From Endocalyx cinctus (Eukaryota > Ascomycota > Sordariomycetes > Amphisphaeriales > Apiosporaceae), in assembly GCA_001600455.1 (NCBI GenBank), contig BCKC01000006.1, positions 3,038,001 to 3,102,000 of the forward strand: a stretch of 64,000 nucleotides of DNA, in the 5' to 3' direction. The position numbers and the translations under genes are program-made. Below the pieces are notes generated by a model. The model was not told the origin of the DNA. It was given only the letters and a program-made list of their open reading frames with translations, and ran no database searches. Of the stretch, positions 1 to 13,428 are shown one piece after another; the stretch's first letter is position 1; each line of letters opens with the position of its first letter.

Positions 1-3000
1 CCACCAGACATTACGCGTATGTCACATGTCCGTGCCTCAGTTACACAACCATCATTGAAAGAAAGAAATTTATTCCCATGTTCCAGAGATCTACTTGCGC
101 TAACTAATAATTCGGAAAAGGAAGAGAGGCAACCTGCCGAGCTTGTGGACATTGAACTCCCGAAACATAAAAATTAAAGAAAAATCACTAATGTAAAGAT
201 CAACAACGATTCTTCCATACATATACAAATAGGTTTTAAAGTCAAGTCTCCATACAGTATTTGTGAAACTGTCCCAAGAGACGAACAAGCCCCATCTTGT
301 GTGTTGATGGCGGAAATTACATCCACTGCCACGGGTCAGTCCAAAAGATGCAGATGTGGATCTAGAGAGAGAGAGGGAGGGAGAAAAAAAAATAACAGTG
401 ATAATATGCGTACACTACTCCGTACACTATGTGTACTACTCTCTTCCTTCGTTGCACTAATTCTTGGCCTCCTTTTTAAACCCATGTCGCCATATGGACA
501 TTATTTATTTCCTCCTTCTAGCGGCGTAGGATTCCTCTCCGGACAGCCGTTCTGACCCTGAGCAGTGGAACCTTATTTACCAGTACGCTATGCTAAATGG
601 TCTACACCTTGGCTGCTTCAAGATGTAATACAAGGTAAACTCTTACCACCCTGCACCTATCCCGCCAATCAAAAGCCTTGTTATTACAGAATCCTCGCCC
701 ACCCCCTATTTCGGGTAACTCTCCTCCTCTTCCGCCCGCGCCGGTTTAAGAGATTGTCATCATCAATAAAGTGTAGCGCACCTTCTAATTTCGATACGAA
801 TTATATTGACTGAGAAAAAAAAATATACATATATTTTATTCACTCTCTTATTTATTTTTCTATTAAGAAAAAAAAAAGTTTTTCTATTATCGTAATTGAG
901 AGGTAACCAAGACTAATGTTACTATGATAATAACATATTAAGAATATAGCCGATATCGTCTGTTTCAAAATAAGATGATGATGAGTCACAGCACACACAC
1001 AAAAATAAAGGAAGTAAAAAAAATAAAGCATCCTTATGTCCTGCTGCCCAGCGGTGTATGATGTCTTGCTGTACAGAAATGCAATGCTGTCCAATATTTT
1101 GTGGGCTGAAATATGAATGCACGAGATGGAATGGTCAATGGGCGCCTTACTTACTACAGGGTGGATGCTGCATGAAGTATTGCAATACCCGATTGGATGG
1201 ACGTCAACGGCCACGCTCTATAAGCGAGAGGATCTACTTTTTTCATTTTTTTTTTATTTATTATCCCTAACCCAAGTACTTAACTTAACCTAAGTAGTTA
1301 CCAGTAGTTACCAGTATTTACCAAAGGTTCCGACCACTCGTTTCCGCCGATTGAAAAGATGTAGTATACACTACGTAGTATACAGAGTATGCTATTCGCA
1401 TATCATATATACTAATAGCAGCACGACCCCACTAAATTATCAACATCATCAACAAAGCCATTGTCCATAGATAACCTTGATCAAAAAGTAGGTAAAGACA
1501 CCTGCCATGATTTCTTCGGTCTACCAGGAGACTCTGGCACGATTGTCAAGTAGATCACCCTCTCCGGTCAAACACACCGACTCTTCATATCCTAGAGGAT
1601 ATATTCAAAAGAGAGATAGAGATCAGTCAATGATGCATGATATACCTGGGCGATTTATTCATGCCTTACATGCGGCGAGGGGGAAAAAAATATTCACAAC
1701 CAAAAAACCTGGTCAGGTCGGTCGATATTTGACCGTGACGTAGGACAACGCACAAAATCCAGCAAATAAAATATTTATTAAAAAATAAAAAGTGTGTCCC
1801 GAATATTAATAATTTCCCCTCCCCCCTTTTTTTTTTCTTTTTGAAGTATTTTGTAAACAAAACCCCTCATGTTCCCTAAAGAGCTCAAAATTTTACCCCT
1901 CCTCAACTCGTAACCGGACATGATGCAGGTCGAATAATGGTAAATTAGGGCAGAAGATATCAATCTTGGATTCAACTTAAACAGCTCGACGAAAAGGGTA
2001 ATTCAGGAATAAAAATAATAATATGTACCACGCACAAAAAGTCGGCCAACACACATAGAGGGGCAGAAAAAGGGAGGGGGTATTTAGAGGGGGCCGACAG
2101 CTTTCATTCAATCAAGGAAGAAAAAAAAAAGAAAATAAACAAATTAAAAATATCTTGATACCTTGAATCCCTCCGAGACAGTATGACGATAAAAGCAAGA
2201 TAGGTTTCATCGCGAGAGATCGAAAAAGTCGAACGGTCTATTGGGTATCAACTCCCACCATCCTGTTCAAACTTATCGTGGAACTGGACCAACCACAACA
2301 TCAACGTAAATCGCACGTGTGTGCGTGGTGTGTGTGACGGCACACCATAATCTGACAGTGACTTATGAAATAGTGACTAAGAATGGTAAATAAGGAGGTC
2401 AATGAATTAAAATAATATTCGCCGGGTTATAAAAAAAAATGATACATAAAAATAAAATAATATTATATTGATAAAATATTTAATTCTTCATTTTCCCCCC
2501 CTTCATACTTTGCTTCGCTGTCCAATTCCATCCCGATCCCGGCCTCTGTGTATGCTCACCTGGCACACTCGTCCCAACACTTTTTTTAATGAATAGGGAT
2601 TCCGTGATATTGATTCGCGATGGTTTCTCTATCAGCTAGTTTTGTTTAAAAGGCATCCCGGCTCATCCAGTATAAGGTTAGGTCATATGGCCCAAGTTTC
2701 TCTTACTTCATCTCCTATGTCTTACCTATTTCTTTCTGTACTTTTTTATTTTCTTCTTCTCTTTCTTTGGCGGCCTCAATCCAACTCGGTTCAATTGATT
2801 CGTGCTCGACAAGGGAACGGCGGTAGTTAGTGAGTAGCTAGCCGGAACATACGAGCTGAATGAACAACATGCGACGGCCAATTATCTACCCGTCCATCCT
2901 AGGAAACCCAGCGCGCACTGCCCGCCTCGGCCAGACCAAATGCACCATACATATACGCTGGGCTGACATATCATTGTCCATAATCAAGACAGGAATACGT

Positions 3001-6000
3001 GTATGACGCATAACACGATGCCTTCGCCATACACATTATCTTGATTACAATGTTCAATGGTCAATGGTATTCAGATCTACGAAAGATAAGTGATGCTAAG
3101 AAAAGAATGTGCCGAAGACTAAAACAAAAAGGCCCAGACACCCGGTAATATTTTTATTTTATTTTCTGTTGACGTGTCACTGATAGACACGAGCGCTCTC
3201 ATGGGGCTATTACAATGGGTCGTCTTCTCCTTGTACACTTAAAAAAATAATACACATATAATATAATCATTTTATTTTATTTTATTTTATTGTTGTTGTT
3301 ATTATTTTTCCCTCTTTTTCTTTTTTCCTTTTTCCTTTTTTTTTTTCACATGTGAAAAAATAATATGAATCCATTCTCAATCCCTGTCTGTCAGCTAAAA
3401 GCAACATTTCTAAAACGTCGTCCGGGGTTTTTGCCACTCCACTCGTTCCGGAAGCTTACCAGTTCTGCCAGCTTTGGTTTCCACTCGTATGGGCTTTTAC
3501 GTCCCGCTTTGTCCGCGCTTGACAAATTTCCAAGTCTTTGGGCACTACCGTGCAGTAATGCCTGGTAATAGTAAAAATGTCTTTGCGCAACATAAAATAC
3601 ATAAAATATAGGGCAATTCAATTCCCAACAAAATAAGTAACGACGTCATTTTTTTTTTTTTTTTTTTTTTTTCCTTTTCCCTTTTCCTCTCTTTCTCTTT
3701 TCAGATCTGGTTTTTATTTCTTGCTTATTATTATTATTTACTTTCTATTATTCTTGTTTTGATTCTAGATCGTGATACTACTCGCCTTTATCTAACTTAG
3801 TATCCCATCCATAGATTATTTGAATAACCTATCAAACATATGACACACCCTCAAAATATCTGATCACGAGTTTCTTTTTCAAACGGAGCACGGCGTTAAG
3901 CGCTTTAGTGAGTAAAACAAACAATTCTGAGTACAAATCACTTTGAACGATGCCTCACTATCAAATTGCGACACACCCTCTTTCTCATATCAACATCATA
4001 TCACATCGATATTATTCGTTATTCTTCCGTAATGATCCAGTATAGTCACCTCTTTACCTGTTAGACGGAGATAGAGTATCATCCATTGGAGCTTGACATC
4101 GATAACCGTGACTCACACCCTTCTGGAATGTCTCATCAATCGACGTAAGCGTATTTTTTTTTTTTTTTCGGGATAAGGGCAATTTTTTAAAATAAGTATG
4201 CGATTACCGATCTGTAATCACACCGTAATATTCCGTAAAACACAAAGTGACTGGAATCTTCTAAAAGGAGGCTTTTCGCTTAATGGGAAGTCCAGACCGT
4301 GCGCAACGCGTTGCCACCGATCAGGTACCGTACAAAACGCGCAAGACGACCACCAACGGCCCGCGCATCCAGCAGGCAACATCGCAATATTACGACGACT
4401 CATATACCCATCATCTTTATTCACACAACAGTTGAGGCTCTCTTTGATGTTAAATGATTCATATATTCATTCATGAAACATTTCTCCACTAGGACAATAA
4501 TTAAGTATTTATGGTCGCAGTAGGCAGCAATATAATAACGAACCTTGCAAAAAAAAAAAAAAAAAAAAAAATTATCCTTGAACCAACCACACCGCAAAGT
4601 CAGCTAAAATTCTCGGGGCTACGATACTCGTGGTTGGTCCCAATGAAACAGTATATTGCATTTTTCGAATTAAAAACTAATAAGAATTAAAGAAAAGAAA
4701 GTTATTGCCGCTTTAAATTACCAACGATGCGGTCCGATTCGACCCCTGATCGTTCTTTTGTGTGGTACTGAGTGGTAGTGAGATCAAAAGTCACAAGGGG
4801 AGTCAGCTTCAAGCAAATCGATGGTGTCAGAAAAAAAAAAAAAAAAAAAAAAAAAAGAAGCCAACCATAGAAATACACTATAAGCAGCACCATCCCAGCT
4901 GTCCGGAGAGAGAGTTTCGTACGAGGCTTACAGGTGATTAGCATATCCGTCCAATCCAAGAAGCTCATTGCTCCAGAGTTGGTGTTATTTTTCGTAGTAA
5001 CAGTAAGAATCTCATCCATCCCATCCTCTAAAATGTAAGCATCGGTCGGTGGATGCGGAAGGATACTCCCACGCCCTTTTCCCGCCCTATCTTGTGTAAT
5101 GGTTTTGGGGCGAGAGTGAGACGTGTGAAGAGAGTGAGTTGCATGTATGAGTCAGTTGTCGGCAGTTGAGGCTCTTCCTGGGGGTGGCTGTGCCTCGGGT
5201 CTTCATTCACAGCCCGTTACTATGTTTATATATACCGCATGTGAATCAGATATTAGGTTAGTAATATTAACGCAGGAAAGTTAATCTTAATCGACCCCTT
5301 TGGCCCTCTGCTTTTGACTCGCTCCCTTCCAGCCTCGCCCTTACTCGGTGACTCACGATGACGGTGACGGTGATCGCCCTACGAGTAGACAGTACGCAAG
5401 ATACACTTCCGCACTCCATAGGACAATAATTAAGCATTCAAATAAATACCGTGATAGGGCAGTCATCCAGCATCTGCACTCCATGTAATTTACTCATTGT
5501 GGATTACCAGTACTGCGAATATAAAGCATCCACTCACCCATACAACCTAGATTTACGTAGCATCGAAGTGCATGTAGTCTACGCAAGCCCTACCGGTGCC
5601 TTCGCGCCCACGTAGGTAACCATGTACGCGAGGCTCCCTTTCCACGTATAGTTTCCAGCTGAAGGAGACAAGGACATCGACAAGAGTGACACGACACGTA
5701 GCGAGTGACGCCAGCTTCCTTAATGGCACACCCGGATGCACCCTGGCAGTATGATATACGCAGGACGTTATTCTTCGTATATTTAGTCTTTCGGTCTGTT
5801 ATTATTTTCTCAAGGGTACGAAGGGGTTGCCACAAGCATGGCTCAGGAAACAGGATAACAGTCAATCGGATATACTTACGTAAAATAGGATATATGCATC
5901 GGCGTGGCAAGAGAAAAAGCCGATATTGATATAGGGGCGTAAACTCCACTTGTCGTCTTTTTCTTCTAGTTCGTATTCTATTTTTCTCTTAGATAGCTAG

Positions 6001-6272
6001 TTTAAGTAGCATAAACCAAACGCATGCATTATATACCGCGTTCAACTGAATGTGCCCCGTGATCGTGCATGTGTCAACTGCGTATAATATAAATCGTAAA
6101 TCTAGTGCGGAAAGGAACACCGGCGGAGTGTTTACCAGAGGCTTGCCGTTTATTTCATGATCTCTGCTTAACCCATTTTTCACTGTCATTCGGATATCCT
6201 AGGCTTGTCATCTCATATATGGTATTGAACATCTAAAGTTGTATATACCCATATCTTTATCTATCGTCATAT
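1..6272. other. Gene-free low-complexity region
   Basis: No reading frame in this stretch shows codon structure, a recognisable domain or consistent splice sites; the longest frames are about 90-120 residues and are interrupted by homopolymers. It is rich in short A, T, CT and GA tracts, including T24 at 3649-3672, A23 at 4549-4571, A26 at 4831-4856 and a TTTTA microsatellite near 3270-3290. A short duplication of the type AGTTACCAGT lies near 1296-1320. It could be a long upstream region or leader of a gene outside the window, but nothing shown here proves that. Confidence 0.6.
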
Positions 6273-7106
6273 TTACTTCCCAACTTCCGCGCCATCGCTC
6301 TCCTCTCCCAACCCACTCTGCTCTCCCCCTCCACGCCGAGGATCAAATACCATACATGTAAGCTCAAACTTAGCATCCATCCCAAAAGCCCCCAGATCAA
6401 CCTGCCTCAGCTCTCCGTACTGCTCGAAACCAAATCTCTCGTATATAGGCCTTCCCGCGGATCCAGCCTCGAGATAAGCCGGCACGTTTCCTTCAACGGC
6501 CCTCTCGAGACCCCACCGGATTAATAGCGCCGCAGCTCCGCGCCTTCGGTGAGTAGGGCGCGTCGTCAAGTGCATCAAGATCCAGCAAGGGCGACCCCGC
6601 GGAATCCATTCGGGGCGGAACCGGTCGCGTTCCGAGAGGATATGGTTATGCAGTCCTCGATTGAACTTCGGTGGCGGGTACGCCGGTAGCGATCGGGTAT
6701 TATCATCATCATCGACATCGCGATCCACACCGGACCCGACGCCGACCACGTAAGGCAAAAGGGCCGCCGCCGTCTCGGGCGCCGTCTCCCAGCCGGCTTC
6801 GCGCTCGTAATCGTACCCTCGCGGGTAGTAATGCCAGCGCGCGACGGCGACGATCGTCTCGTCGTCGTCGTCGTCGTCGTCGTCGACGACGACTTTGAGA
6901 AAGCGCGCGGTCGAATCCCCGAGGAAGCGCCGCTTCTGCAGGGCGAAGGCGTACAGCGCGCGGGCGCGGGCTTCCGTCGGCGTCGAGACGGGCCAGGCGA
7001 CGGGGTTGGGCGGCGCGACGCAGTCGTTTCCCGGTGGGTCGGCGTCGGCGTGGCGGACGAGCTGGTCGAAGTCGGAGAGTTCGAGGGGGAGGACTTGGAG
7101 AGGCAT
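6273..7106 (-). CDS. GNAT-family N-acetyltransferase
   Basis: This single-exon gene encodes 277 residues. The C-terminal half carries a GNAT fold signature: the acetyl-CoA motif A is RPTHRRRGAAALLIRWGLE at residues 183-201 (R-x-x-G-x-A loop), followed by YLEAG and YERFGFE at about 211-228, the usual motif B of the family. It probably transfers an acetyl group from acetyl-CoA to a small-molecule or protein amine in the cytosol; the substrate cannot be read from sequence. A run of eight aspartates at 75-82 and a second of four at 132-135 sit between the N-terminal strands and motif A. The first comes from a GTC trinucleotide tract at about 6860-6893 and probably forms a flexible acidic loop. 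No signal peptide is visible. The family assignment is firm, the function open. Confidence 0.85.
   Translation of the reverse strand: MPLQVLPLELSDFDQLVRHADADPPGNDCVAPPNPVAWPVSTPTEARARALYAFALQKRRFLGDSTARFLKVVVDDDDDDDDETIVAVARWHYYPRGYDYEREAGWETAPETAAALLPYVVGVGSGVDRDVDDDDNTRSLPAYPPPKFNRGLHNHILSERDRFRPEWIPRGRPCWILMHLTTRPTHRRRGAAALLIRWGLERAVEGNVPAYLEAGSAGRPIYERFGFEQYGELRQVDLGAFGMDAKFELTCMVFDPRRGGGEQSGLGEESDGAEVGK
6860..6893. repeat. GTC trinucleotide microsatellite in coding sequence
   Basis: About eleven tandem GTC/GAC units lie inside the acetyltransferase gene and encode most of its eight-aspartate run on the minus strand. Being a multiple of three, changes in copy number would alter the length of the acidic loop without shifting the frame. 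Confidence 0.8.
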
Positions 7107-9023
7107 GGCGTTTCTTTTGGGGGAAGGGGAGGGGATGAGGTAGATAGAATGGATTAAGGGACGTGATGGGGAGTCATGGGAGGATATTTTAACTGATTGT
7201 CGGAGTCATGATAATTGCTCCACTTAACACGATAGGTCCGATGGAAGGACGTGCTATGGCGATGAGTCAAAATTCTTCCACTCAACGGTGCATTTGTCAG
7301 CAAATATGATATCGGAGCTCAATGTCGAACTTGTTGAATAGTATAAAAAAGCAGATCGTATCATCTAATATATTTAATCTAATGTCTGCCACAGTTGGCA
7401 GGGGCAGCACCAACCCCGTTAGATATATATCTTCTCGCCAACGACATACCTATGTTATCTTTTGGCTTGAGCTACCATCGGAACCTGGATAAGTCGATAC
7501 TAAGCGTCATACGTCGAGTGACGATTGCCCTTCTGCCTCCTAATGCCCGCCATCGTCATGAATGCTCCATCCCCCGGCCACGGAATTTTCTTCTTCACGG
7601 CATGCTATTTCTTCTAGCTCTCAATATCTCTTTTCTCGCCCAAGACTACTAATCTAAAACCTCTCAGCAGCTGTAATAGCACTGTATGCCCAGAGTGATG
7701 GAAGAGGAATGGCATTCGACCGCGGTGGAGTCGTGTTAAACGTATATATGGACTTAGCCTGCAAGACAAGCGGGGAGATCTCCTTTTGCGCAACAAGTCG
7801 GGGGTATCTGTGATCTTGTCCTAGCAGTTGGTATCCGAGCAGGTCATGCCTTCCCCTCCGTTCCCAATTCCGTAAAGGCAATATACAGATCGGCAAGGTT
7901 TAGGGTTTAAGTCAACAGCTTCTAACGGGAAGAACTCTCGCTCAACGTCCCCATACTTCGAAAGATTTCGAGATCCTCACTTTCCGCGGCCGGCCGGAAC
8001 ACGTCGTTTGGTTTTCAACTGCCGGAGAGAGCTGGCGGTGATGATTTGATTAAGTCTTTTTTTTGATCGAATGTTAATTTCCGCTCCGACGTAACTCGAG
8101 CCTCGGAATTCCCCATTCCAATCTCATGGCCCCGGGAATATACCAATAAAAATATCTTGAGGTGATATGACAGTCTCTCTCGACTAGTCAAGGCTACGTC
8201 CCGGTGTACCAGGTTTTATCAGGCTGAATCTTGAATTTGATCAGAGGATGTGATATGACACTTTTTCATCTGATAAATACGCCATCGTTACTTATAATTC
8301 ATCGAAAGTGCTTTTAGGCTTGACGTAATATTATCCTCCATAGTTGTATGCTGTCTAGTTGCTACGGTAGGGATGATTGACTAGTAACTTTTATCTCTAA
8401 TAAATTTAGAGCAAAGAAATGAGTAGTTGATATCTACAAGCTGGCGGATGGCATATAGAAGATTAGAAGAGCCATAAATAGCAAATGTTGCTGTTTGTAT
8501 AACGTGAATTGGTTTTAAGTCATGATAAAGGTATTTTGATTGAATGTCCCTAAAATGATCATATCGATTTTCACCCAGGCAGTTATATAACCAAAGAAAT
8601 ATATAAGATTCAGTACGTATTCGCACGTCGCTGGCAAACATTTCATACTGTAATAACTAGGCGTGATTTTACAAGATTGCTTACCGTAAGTATCTATTAT
8701 GTTCTCTGCTTCATATTCTAGCATTTAGTACAGGTTTGTTGTCCTAATACACAGTACTCAGCATCGTTACAGTATATATACTTCTACTTTCTGTCCGATT
8801 TGTTACTGCCAAATAATAATACATAGAAAAAAGTACGAGATATCAATAAATATACCTGTCAAGATTTCACCTTGGATCTTACCGGTGTCTCTTCTTTTAT
8901 GCCTTAACCTATCTCGACTTCTCAACCAAGAAAAAAAAAGACTCGAGAGTAAGTTAACTATTCCCTTCCATGCCATGATTTGAAGATTGATAATGACTAG
9001 AAAATAGCACAAAAGACTTAAGC
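7107..9023. other. Intergenic region, no gene seen
   Basis: The region is AT-rich and has several frames of 60-90 residues that carry no domain, signal peptide or splice support. It separates the acetyltransferase (transcribed leftward) from the small Cys protein (transcribed rightward) and presumably carries both upstream regions. Confidence 0.5.
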
Positions 9024-9428
9024 ATGTCAGCGGAAATCAACGACAGCAGCTGCTACGTTAGCATGTCCGATGATAATAAAGAGAATATCCCACCCCCACC
9101 TCCTTTAGAGCAACTTGAAAAAGTGAAAGTTCCCACTAGCCGGTCCGCCCACCCACGCTGCGATCCCAAAGCTCGCTGCCGGTATTGCTATGCCCGAGTA
9201 TATGGCTGGGGTATATATGAAAACGAGGGTTACGACATCAAAGAACTTCTTCTACAAGGCTACTTCTTGTACCGAGTTTGGCCAGCGAAGAGACCGGAGC
9301 TGATGGGTGCCAACCCAGACAAGACGAAAGAGGAGATCGAACAGATGTTGCTCGCCTGGCACTCGGAACAGGACATGGGCGTCTGGCGATACCGAATGGA
9401 GACGGACGACGCCTGGATGAAATGTTGA
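9024..9428 (+). CDS. Hypothetical protein with clustered cysteines
   Basis: This intronless frame gives 134 residues. The N-terminus is acidic with a five-proline run (residues 24-28). A basic cysteine cluster follows (RCDPKARCRYCYARVYG, roughly 45-61) that resembles half of a zinc-binding site but lacks a complete knuckle, and then a helical, charged C-terminus ending in MKC. I do not recognise the family. Support comes from its codon-like composition against a very AT-rich background and from an ATG at the start of the open stretch. It could be a lineage-specific gene; function unknown. Confidence 0.45.
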   Translation: MSAEINDSSCYVSMSDDNKENIPPPPPLEQLEKVKVPTSRSAHPRCDPKARCRYCYARVYGWGIYENEGYDIKELLLQGYFLYRVWPAKRPELMGANPDKTKEEIEQMLLAWHSEQDMGVWRYRMETDDAWMKC

Positions 9429-10339
9429 GGAGGCAGCTATTGTATGATTGGCCTAAAATCTTTTTTTTTCCCGAAGAGTCGAAGACCCCTAAAATTACCT
9501 GTTAGGTGTCGACTAGTAATACATATAATTCGGCCCAAGAAATTTGATAGTGGAGCTTTTCGAGATATTATTGAGTGATAATAATTCATGAAAAATAATA
9601 TGTGGCGACAAACATATTCATCGACAGGTCCACGATGTTGAATCCGCTTTATTTTAATGTACACTACATAGCCTCTTTGAGGCCTCCCATTTGAAAAAAT
9701 GATGAAGTTGAGATAATTAGATAAGCTCTTCAAATAATTGAAAATTCTACTGAAAGGATAAATACGTGATGACCCTTGGGAAAATTTACATGTGAAAATG
9801 CCAAGTTGAAGCGGTATAACTTCGGAGATATACTTAAGTACTTAACCTCTTAGCGGAAAGACTCGTTGTTGAAGAATTGAGCCACAATGGTGACGGCATT
9901 TTCCACGTTTTCTTAATTGTGGAGTATCACAAGTGCGACACAGCCACAATTCTCAATGTTTTAGCTTCTCCTATGACGTGTAACTTGCCCCTCCTTCTAC
10001 AGGAGGGAGGAAACAGTGGAGGGATGATAGGTCCAAGGGGTTTGAGCATTTCAGGTAGCCAGAAAGAAGAGGGTAGAATTAAATATACGTATTCATTAGT
10101 AGAATCTTGTACGCCTCATCGGAGCCATAAAACATTGATTAGTATCTTCCAAGAAATTTGTTCTTTTCCTACCTGTTTATCTTACTTTAGTATACCAAAC
10201 TTTTCCCTCTTCTCCTCGAGACTCGACACATCAACATCTCCTCATCTTCTCATCTTCTCCTACCATTACCTCTTATATCCCTCTAAACTCTACTATCACA
10301 ATAATATCACAATACATTTTTTTAATTAATTAGAACAAA
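9429..10339. other. Upstream region of the RRM gene
   Basis: The first part is AT-rich and featureless. The last 130 bases before the ATG at 10340 are pyrimidine-rich, with repeated CATCTTCTC-like words around 10238-10262. Such CT-rich leaders are common in front of well-expressed genes of filamentous ascomycetes. An open frame of 150 residues at 9877-10329 lies inside this leader and is not considered coding. Confidence 0.45.
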
Positions 10340-11396
10340 ATGGCGACAAGTGCTACTGTTTACGTCAAGAACATCTCTTCGGACACTGCCGATAAAGAGA
10401 TTAAAGACTTTTTCAGTTTCTGGTAAGTTACATATCTCTCTAAATTGCCCTCTTCCCCTTTTCTCCTCACTATTTACTTTGAGTGAGGGGTTTATGACCA
10501 CTTTCAACTAGAACTTACTAACGCTACTTTTTTAGTGGAAAGGTCAGCGACATCCAAGTCACCGCGGGCGAAAACAACACCAAAGATGCCACAGTTATCT
10601 TCGAAAAGGAGACGGCCGCGAAGACTGCCCAACTCCTGAATAACACCACCCTCGGACCCAACCAGATCTCGGTAATCTCCGCCGACGGCAAGGCGGACGA
10701 CGGTACCCCGCACACGACCAACACCGAGCGCGATACCGACGAGATCACGCAGGAGGAGAAGCCTCGCAGCCGCATCCTGGCCGAGTACCTAGCCCACGGG
10801 TACGTGGTCGGGGACGCGGCGCTGCAGCGGGCCCTCGAGCTCGACAATAAGCACGGCGTCTCGACGCGGTTCATGAACACGCTCACCAACCTCGACACCA
10901 AGTACCACGCGACGGACCGGGCCAAGGCGGCGGACCAGTCGTACGGCATCACCACCCGGGCCAACACCTTGTTCAGCGGCCTGAGCTCGTACTTCGAGAA
11001 GGCCACCGGCACCCCGACGGGCAAGAAGCTCGTCAAGTTCTACACCGACAGCCAGCGCCAGATCTCGGACGTGCACGAGGAGGCCCGCCGCCTCGCCAAC
11101 TTGAAGAAGGACGAGCACGGCGGTAGCGCCTACAAGGCATCGGGACTCGAGCGTGTTTTCGGAAAGGAGAAGGACAAGGCCGCCGAGACCGGCGTTCCCG
11201 CTGATGCTTGTGAGTAACCCTGCATCCTACCCTTCCTCTATTTATTCTCTTTTGAAGTCTATCTTATTGACAAATTATCGTTATAGCAGCATCGTCAGTC
11301 CCCGCTCCCGGCCCCCAGGCTGGCACCACCGAATCGACTCCTTTGGCAGCTACGGATGCCATCCCCGCGAAGGCTCCGGGCACCGAGAAGGCGTGA
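10340..11396 (+). CDS. RRM RNA-binding protein, Vip1 family
   Basis: Three exons (10340-10422, 10536-11209, 11287-11396) give 288 residues. Introns have GTAAGT/TTTAG and GTGAGT/TATAG ends, with a TACTAAC-like branch site at about 10515-10522. The N-terminus is one RNA recognition motif: RNP2 is VYVKNI at 7-12 and RNP1 is the degenerate DATVIFE at 45-51. The first splice joins FFSFC to GKVSDIQ exactly as expected in the family. A helical region follows (about 95-245), then an Ala/Pro-rich tail. This order matches fission yeast Vip1 and its mould orthologues. The family probably binds RNA or acts near the cytoskeleton; its exact role is poorly known. The start is the only ATG that preserves the first beta strand. 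Confidence 0.88.
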
Positions 11397-11921
11397 AGAA
11401 GCGGTGAAGTTATAAAAAGTGGCGGTAAAAACAGAAATAAGGGGAATGTGACGAGCTTATGAAATATCTATTATTGTTACGATGACATGGTCTTCTCTTT
11501 CCCCACGTTTGAATTGACTTTGTACTATTACCTAGTTTGATGAGGCAGGGTACGGCGTCCGTAAAGTAATTTACATATGCGTCTAATTGAACAATTGCCC
11601 CGAGTATGTTAGCATTTTGATACGTCTCAGTTGCATTAAATGATTCGTTAGATACTATCGCCACGTCATACTACGCACTCATATATACCAGGTTGCCTAA
11701 GCAATCACGATCAATTTTGGGACTGTTGGGGATTTTTTTTGCATTTTTTTTTATAGTAAAAGTGTCGCGTGGTTGATTGACGTGGCTATGAACTACATCA
11801 ATTCTAATCATTCATGTCGTCATCATTCCATAATAAACAATAACCCGTGTATCTATCGTACACTTTTAACGCCGTACCATTTATTTGGCTACCATGAAAT
11901 TACCACTGGGAAAAAATTATT
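11397..11921. other. Convergent 3' region
   Basis: This spacer lies between the ends of the RRM gene and the 70-residue gene, which converge. It is AT-rich with T runs near 11731-11753; no gene is supported. Confidence 0.5.
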
Positions 11922-12214
11922 TCATTTTTTGTCCATGGTCTTGCCGAACTTAGCTTCGAGCGAGGCATCCATGGGACCAGTAGGGTTGGATGTCAAGTTC
12001 TGTATACGAGATTTCAACGTTAGCCATATACGCCACGTAGACAATCAGTGGACAGAGATAGTAAATTTAGTCGACTAACCTTGAGCTGGTCTTCCATGGC
12101 GGGCTTCTTGTCACCGACGTCCTGGAGACCCTGGCCTGAGCCGGGAGCATCGTGTAGCTGAGGACCCGTCTGGCGCTCGGGAGGTGGAGACTGGCGGCCT
12201 TCGTTGGTCGACAT
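11922..12214 (-). CDS. Conserved-looking 70-residue hydrophilic protein
   Basis: Two exons (12214-12080, then 11999-11922) join in phase 0 through a GTTAGT...ATACAG intron and give 70 residues. The protein is hydrophilic, rich in Gly, Pro, Gln and Lys, lacks cysteine, and has no signal or membrane segment. It begins MSTNEGRQSPPPERQTG and ends with a lysine-rich tail after the exon 2 segment NLTSNPTGPMDASLEAKFGK. Low complexity and length suggest a disordered protein of the kind often stress-induced in moulds, but that is inference. Clean splice sites, a kept frame and higher coding GC than the flanks support it as a real gene. Confidence 0.65.
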
Positions 12215-13428
12215 TTTGTTGATGTGGTTTGTGGGTAGATTTAGAGGCTAATTTATAATTGGGTCGTTAGTGAATAACTATAAACATATCAAGACGAGAA
12301 AATGAGATGAGATCAATGCCTTACAGTTTTACAGAGTAAGGTGTTTGGCTTGGTAGTTTTGGTTTTTTCTTGATTGATTTTTGATCTTGTTGATGAATGA
12401 TAGGTAGGAAGAGTTGCGTATGGATGGAAACAGGTCTCAGAGGTCAGTTAAATAGATGCTGTACCTTAGCTGAATAAGAAATCGAAATCTACGATCGATT
12501 CAATATCCCTTATCTACTGCAATTGAAATAAACAGCTCATACGTAGTTGATATCAAAATCTCTACGTCACAACGTGTATCGACGTCATCCCGCACTTCGT
12601 GATGTATGTACTGGTTATAGATACAGTAGAGAGCTACCTTACTGCCTTGATGAGATCTACTGTACCTTATGCACTGTAACAGTAACTGTAAGTTTAGTGG
12701 ACAGGGGAAACTGAAAGAGGTATTTGCGCTGTTTATATCGACGATTGATAGCTGATGCCGCCTGTACGGATTAGCGGGGCCGGAGCTTTATTCCCGGGAG
12801 ATAAACTTGAACAATTTCAAGCCTCATCTGGCATCGGTAGTGTACGTACCTGCAAGCCCCATAAGCCCCGCAAGCCCTAAAAAGATACCTATTTAAGTAC
12901 CTAACCTAGCGTACATATAGTACAATACAGTAGAGAGGCAGAAGACGGTAGCCACATCCACTCTGCCACTCTAGCCACTATACGTTACCGTACTACCCAC
13001 TAAAATGGAACCTATCGCAATCATTAACAAACGTGCTGCGACCACTAAACGCGACCTACTATACAGCCTAATGAAGTTAAACCTTACAACGATATCTTTA
13101 CGTGAATCTTTACCTGACAACCCAACAAATTCCACTTAAACAAACAAACACGTTTTTACTTGTTTATTAATTCTGTTGTGATGAATCAGAAGAGAAGAAA
13201 ACAGATTATTTGACTTACTGGGTTACCTGGGTAATAAACAACCACTTAGTAGATATACATCAAGATAAACGCACAACTTTGAGAATCGTCTTCAGATTGC
13301 CCCTCTAGAAAATTGAAATTCTACCGTTTTCCTTTTCCAAGACACTAATAAATACCATACTTTATCGACACTTTGATTCAGATATCTATCAGTAGTTTGT
13401 GGTGGTTTGCCCATTTACTTTTTATACT
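12215..13428. other. Intergenic region, no gene seen
   Basis: This is the divergent spacer between the 70-residue gene (minus) and the coiled-coil protein gene (plus). It is AT-rich, with short motifs of the AAGTACCTAACC type near 12893-12909 that recur elsewhere in the window; no coding frame is supported. Confidence 0.5.
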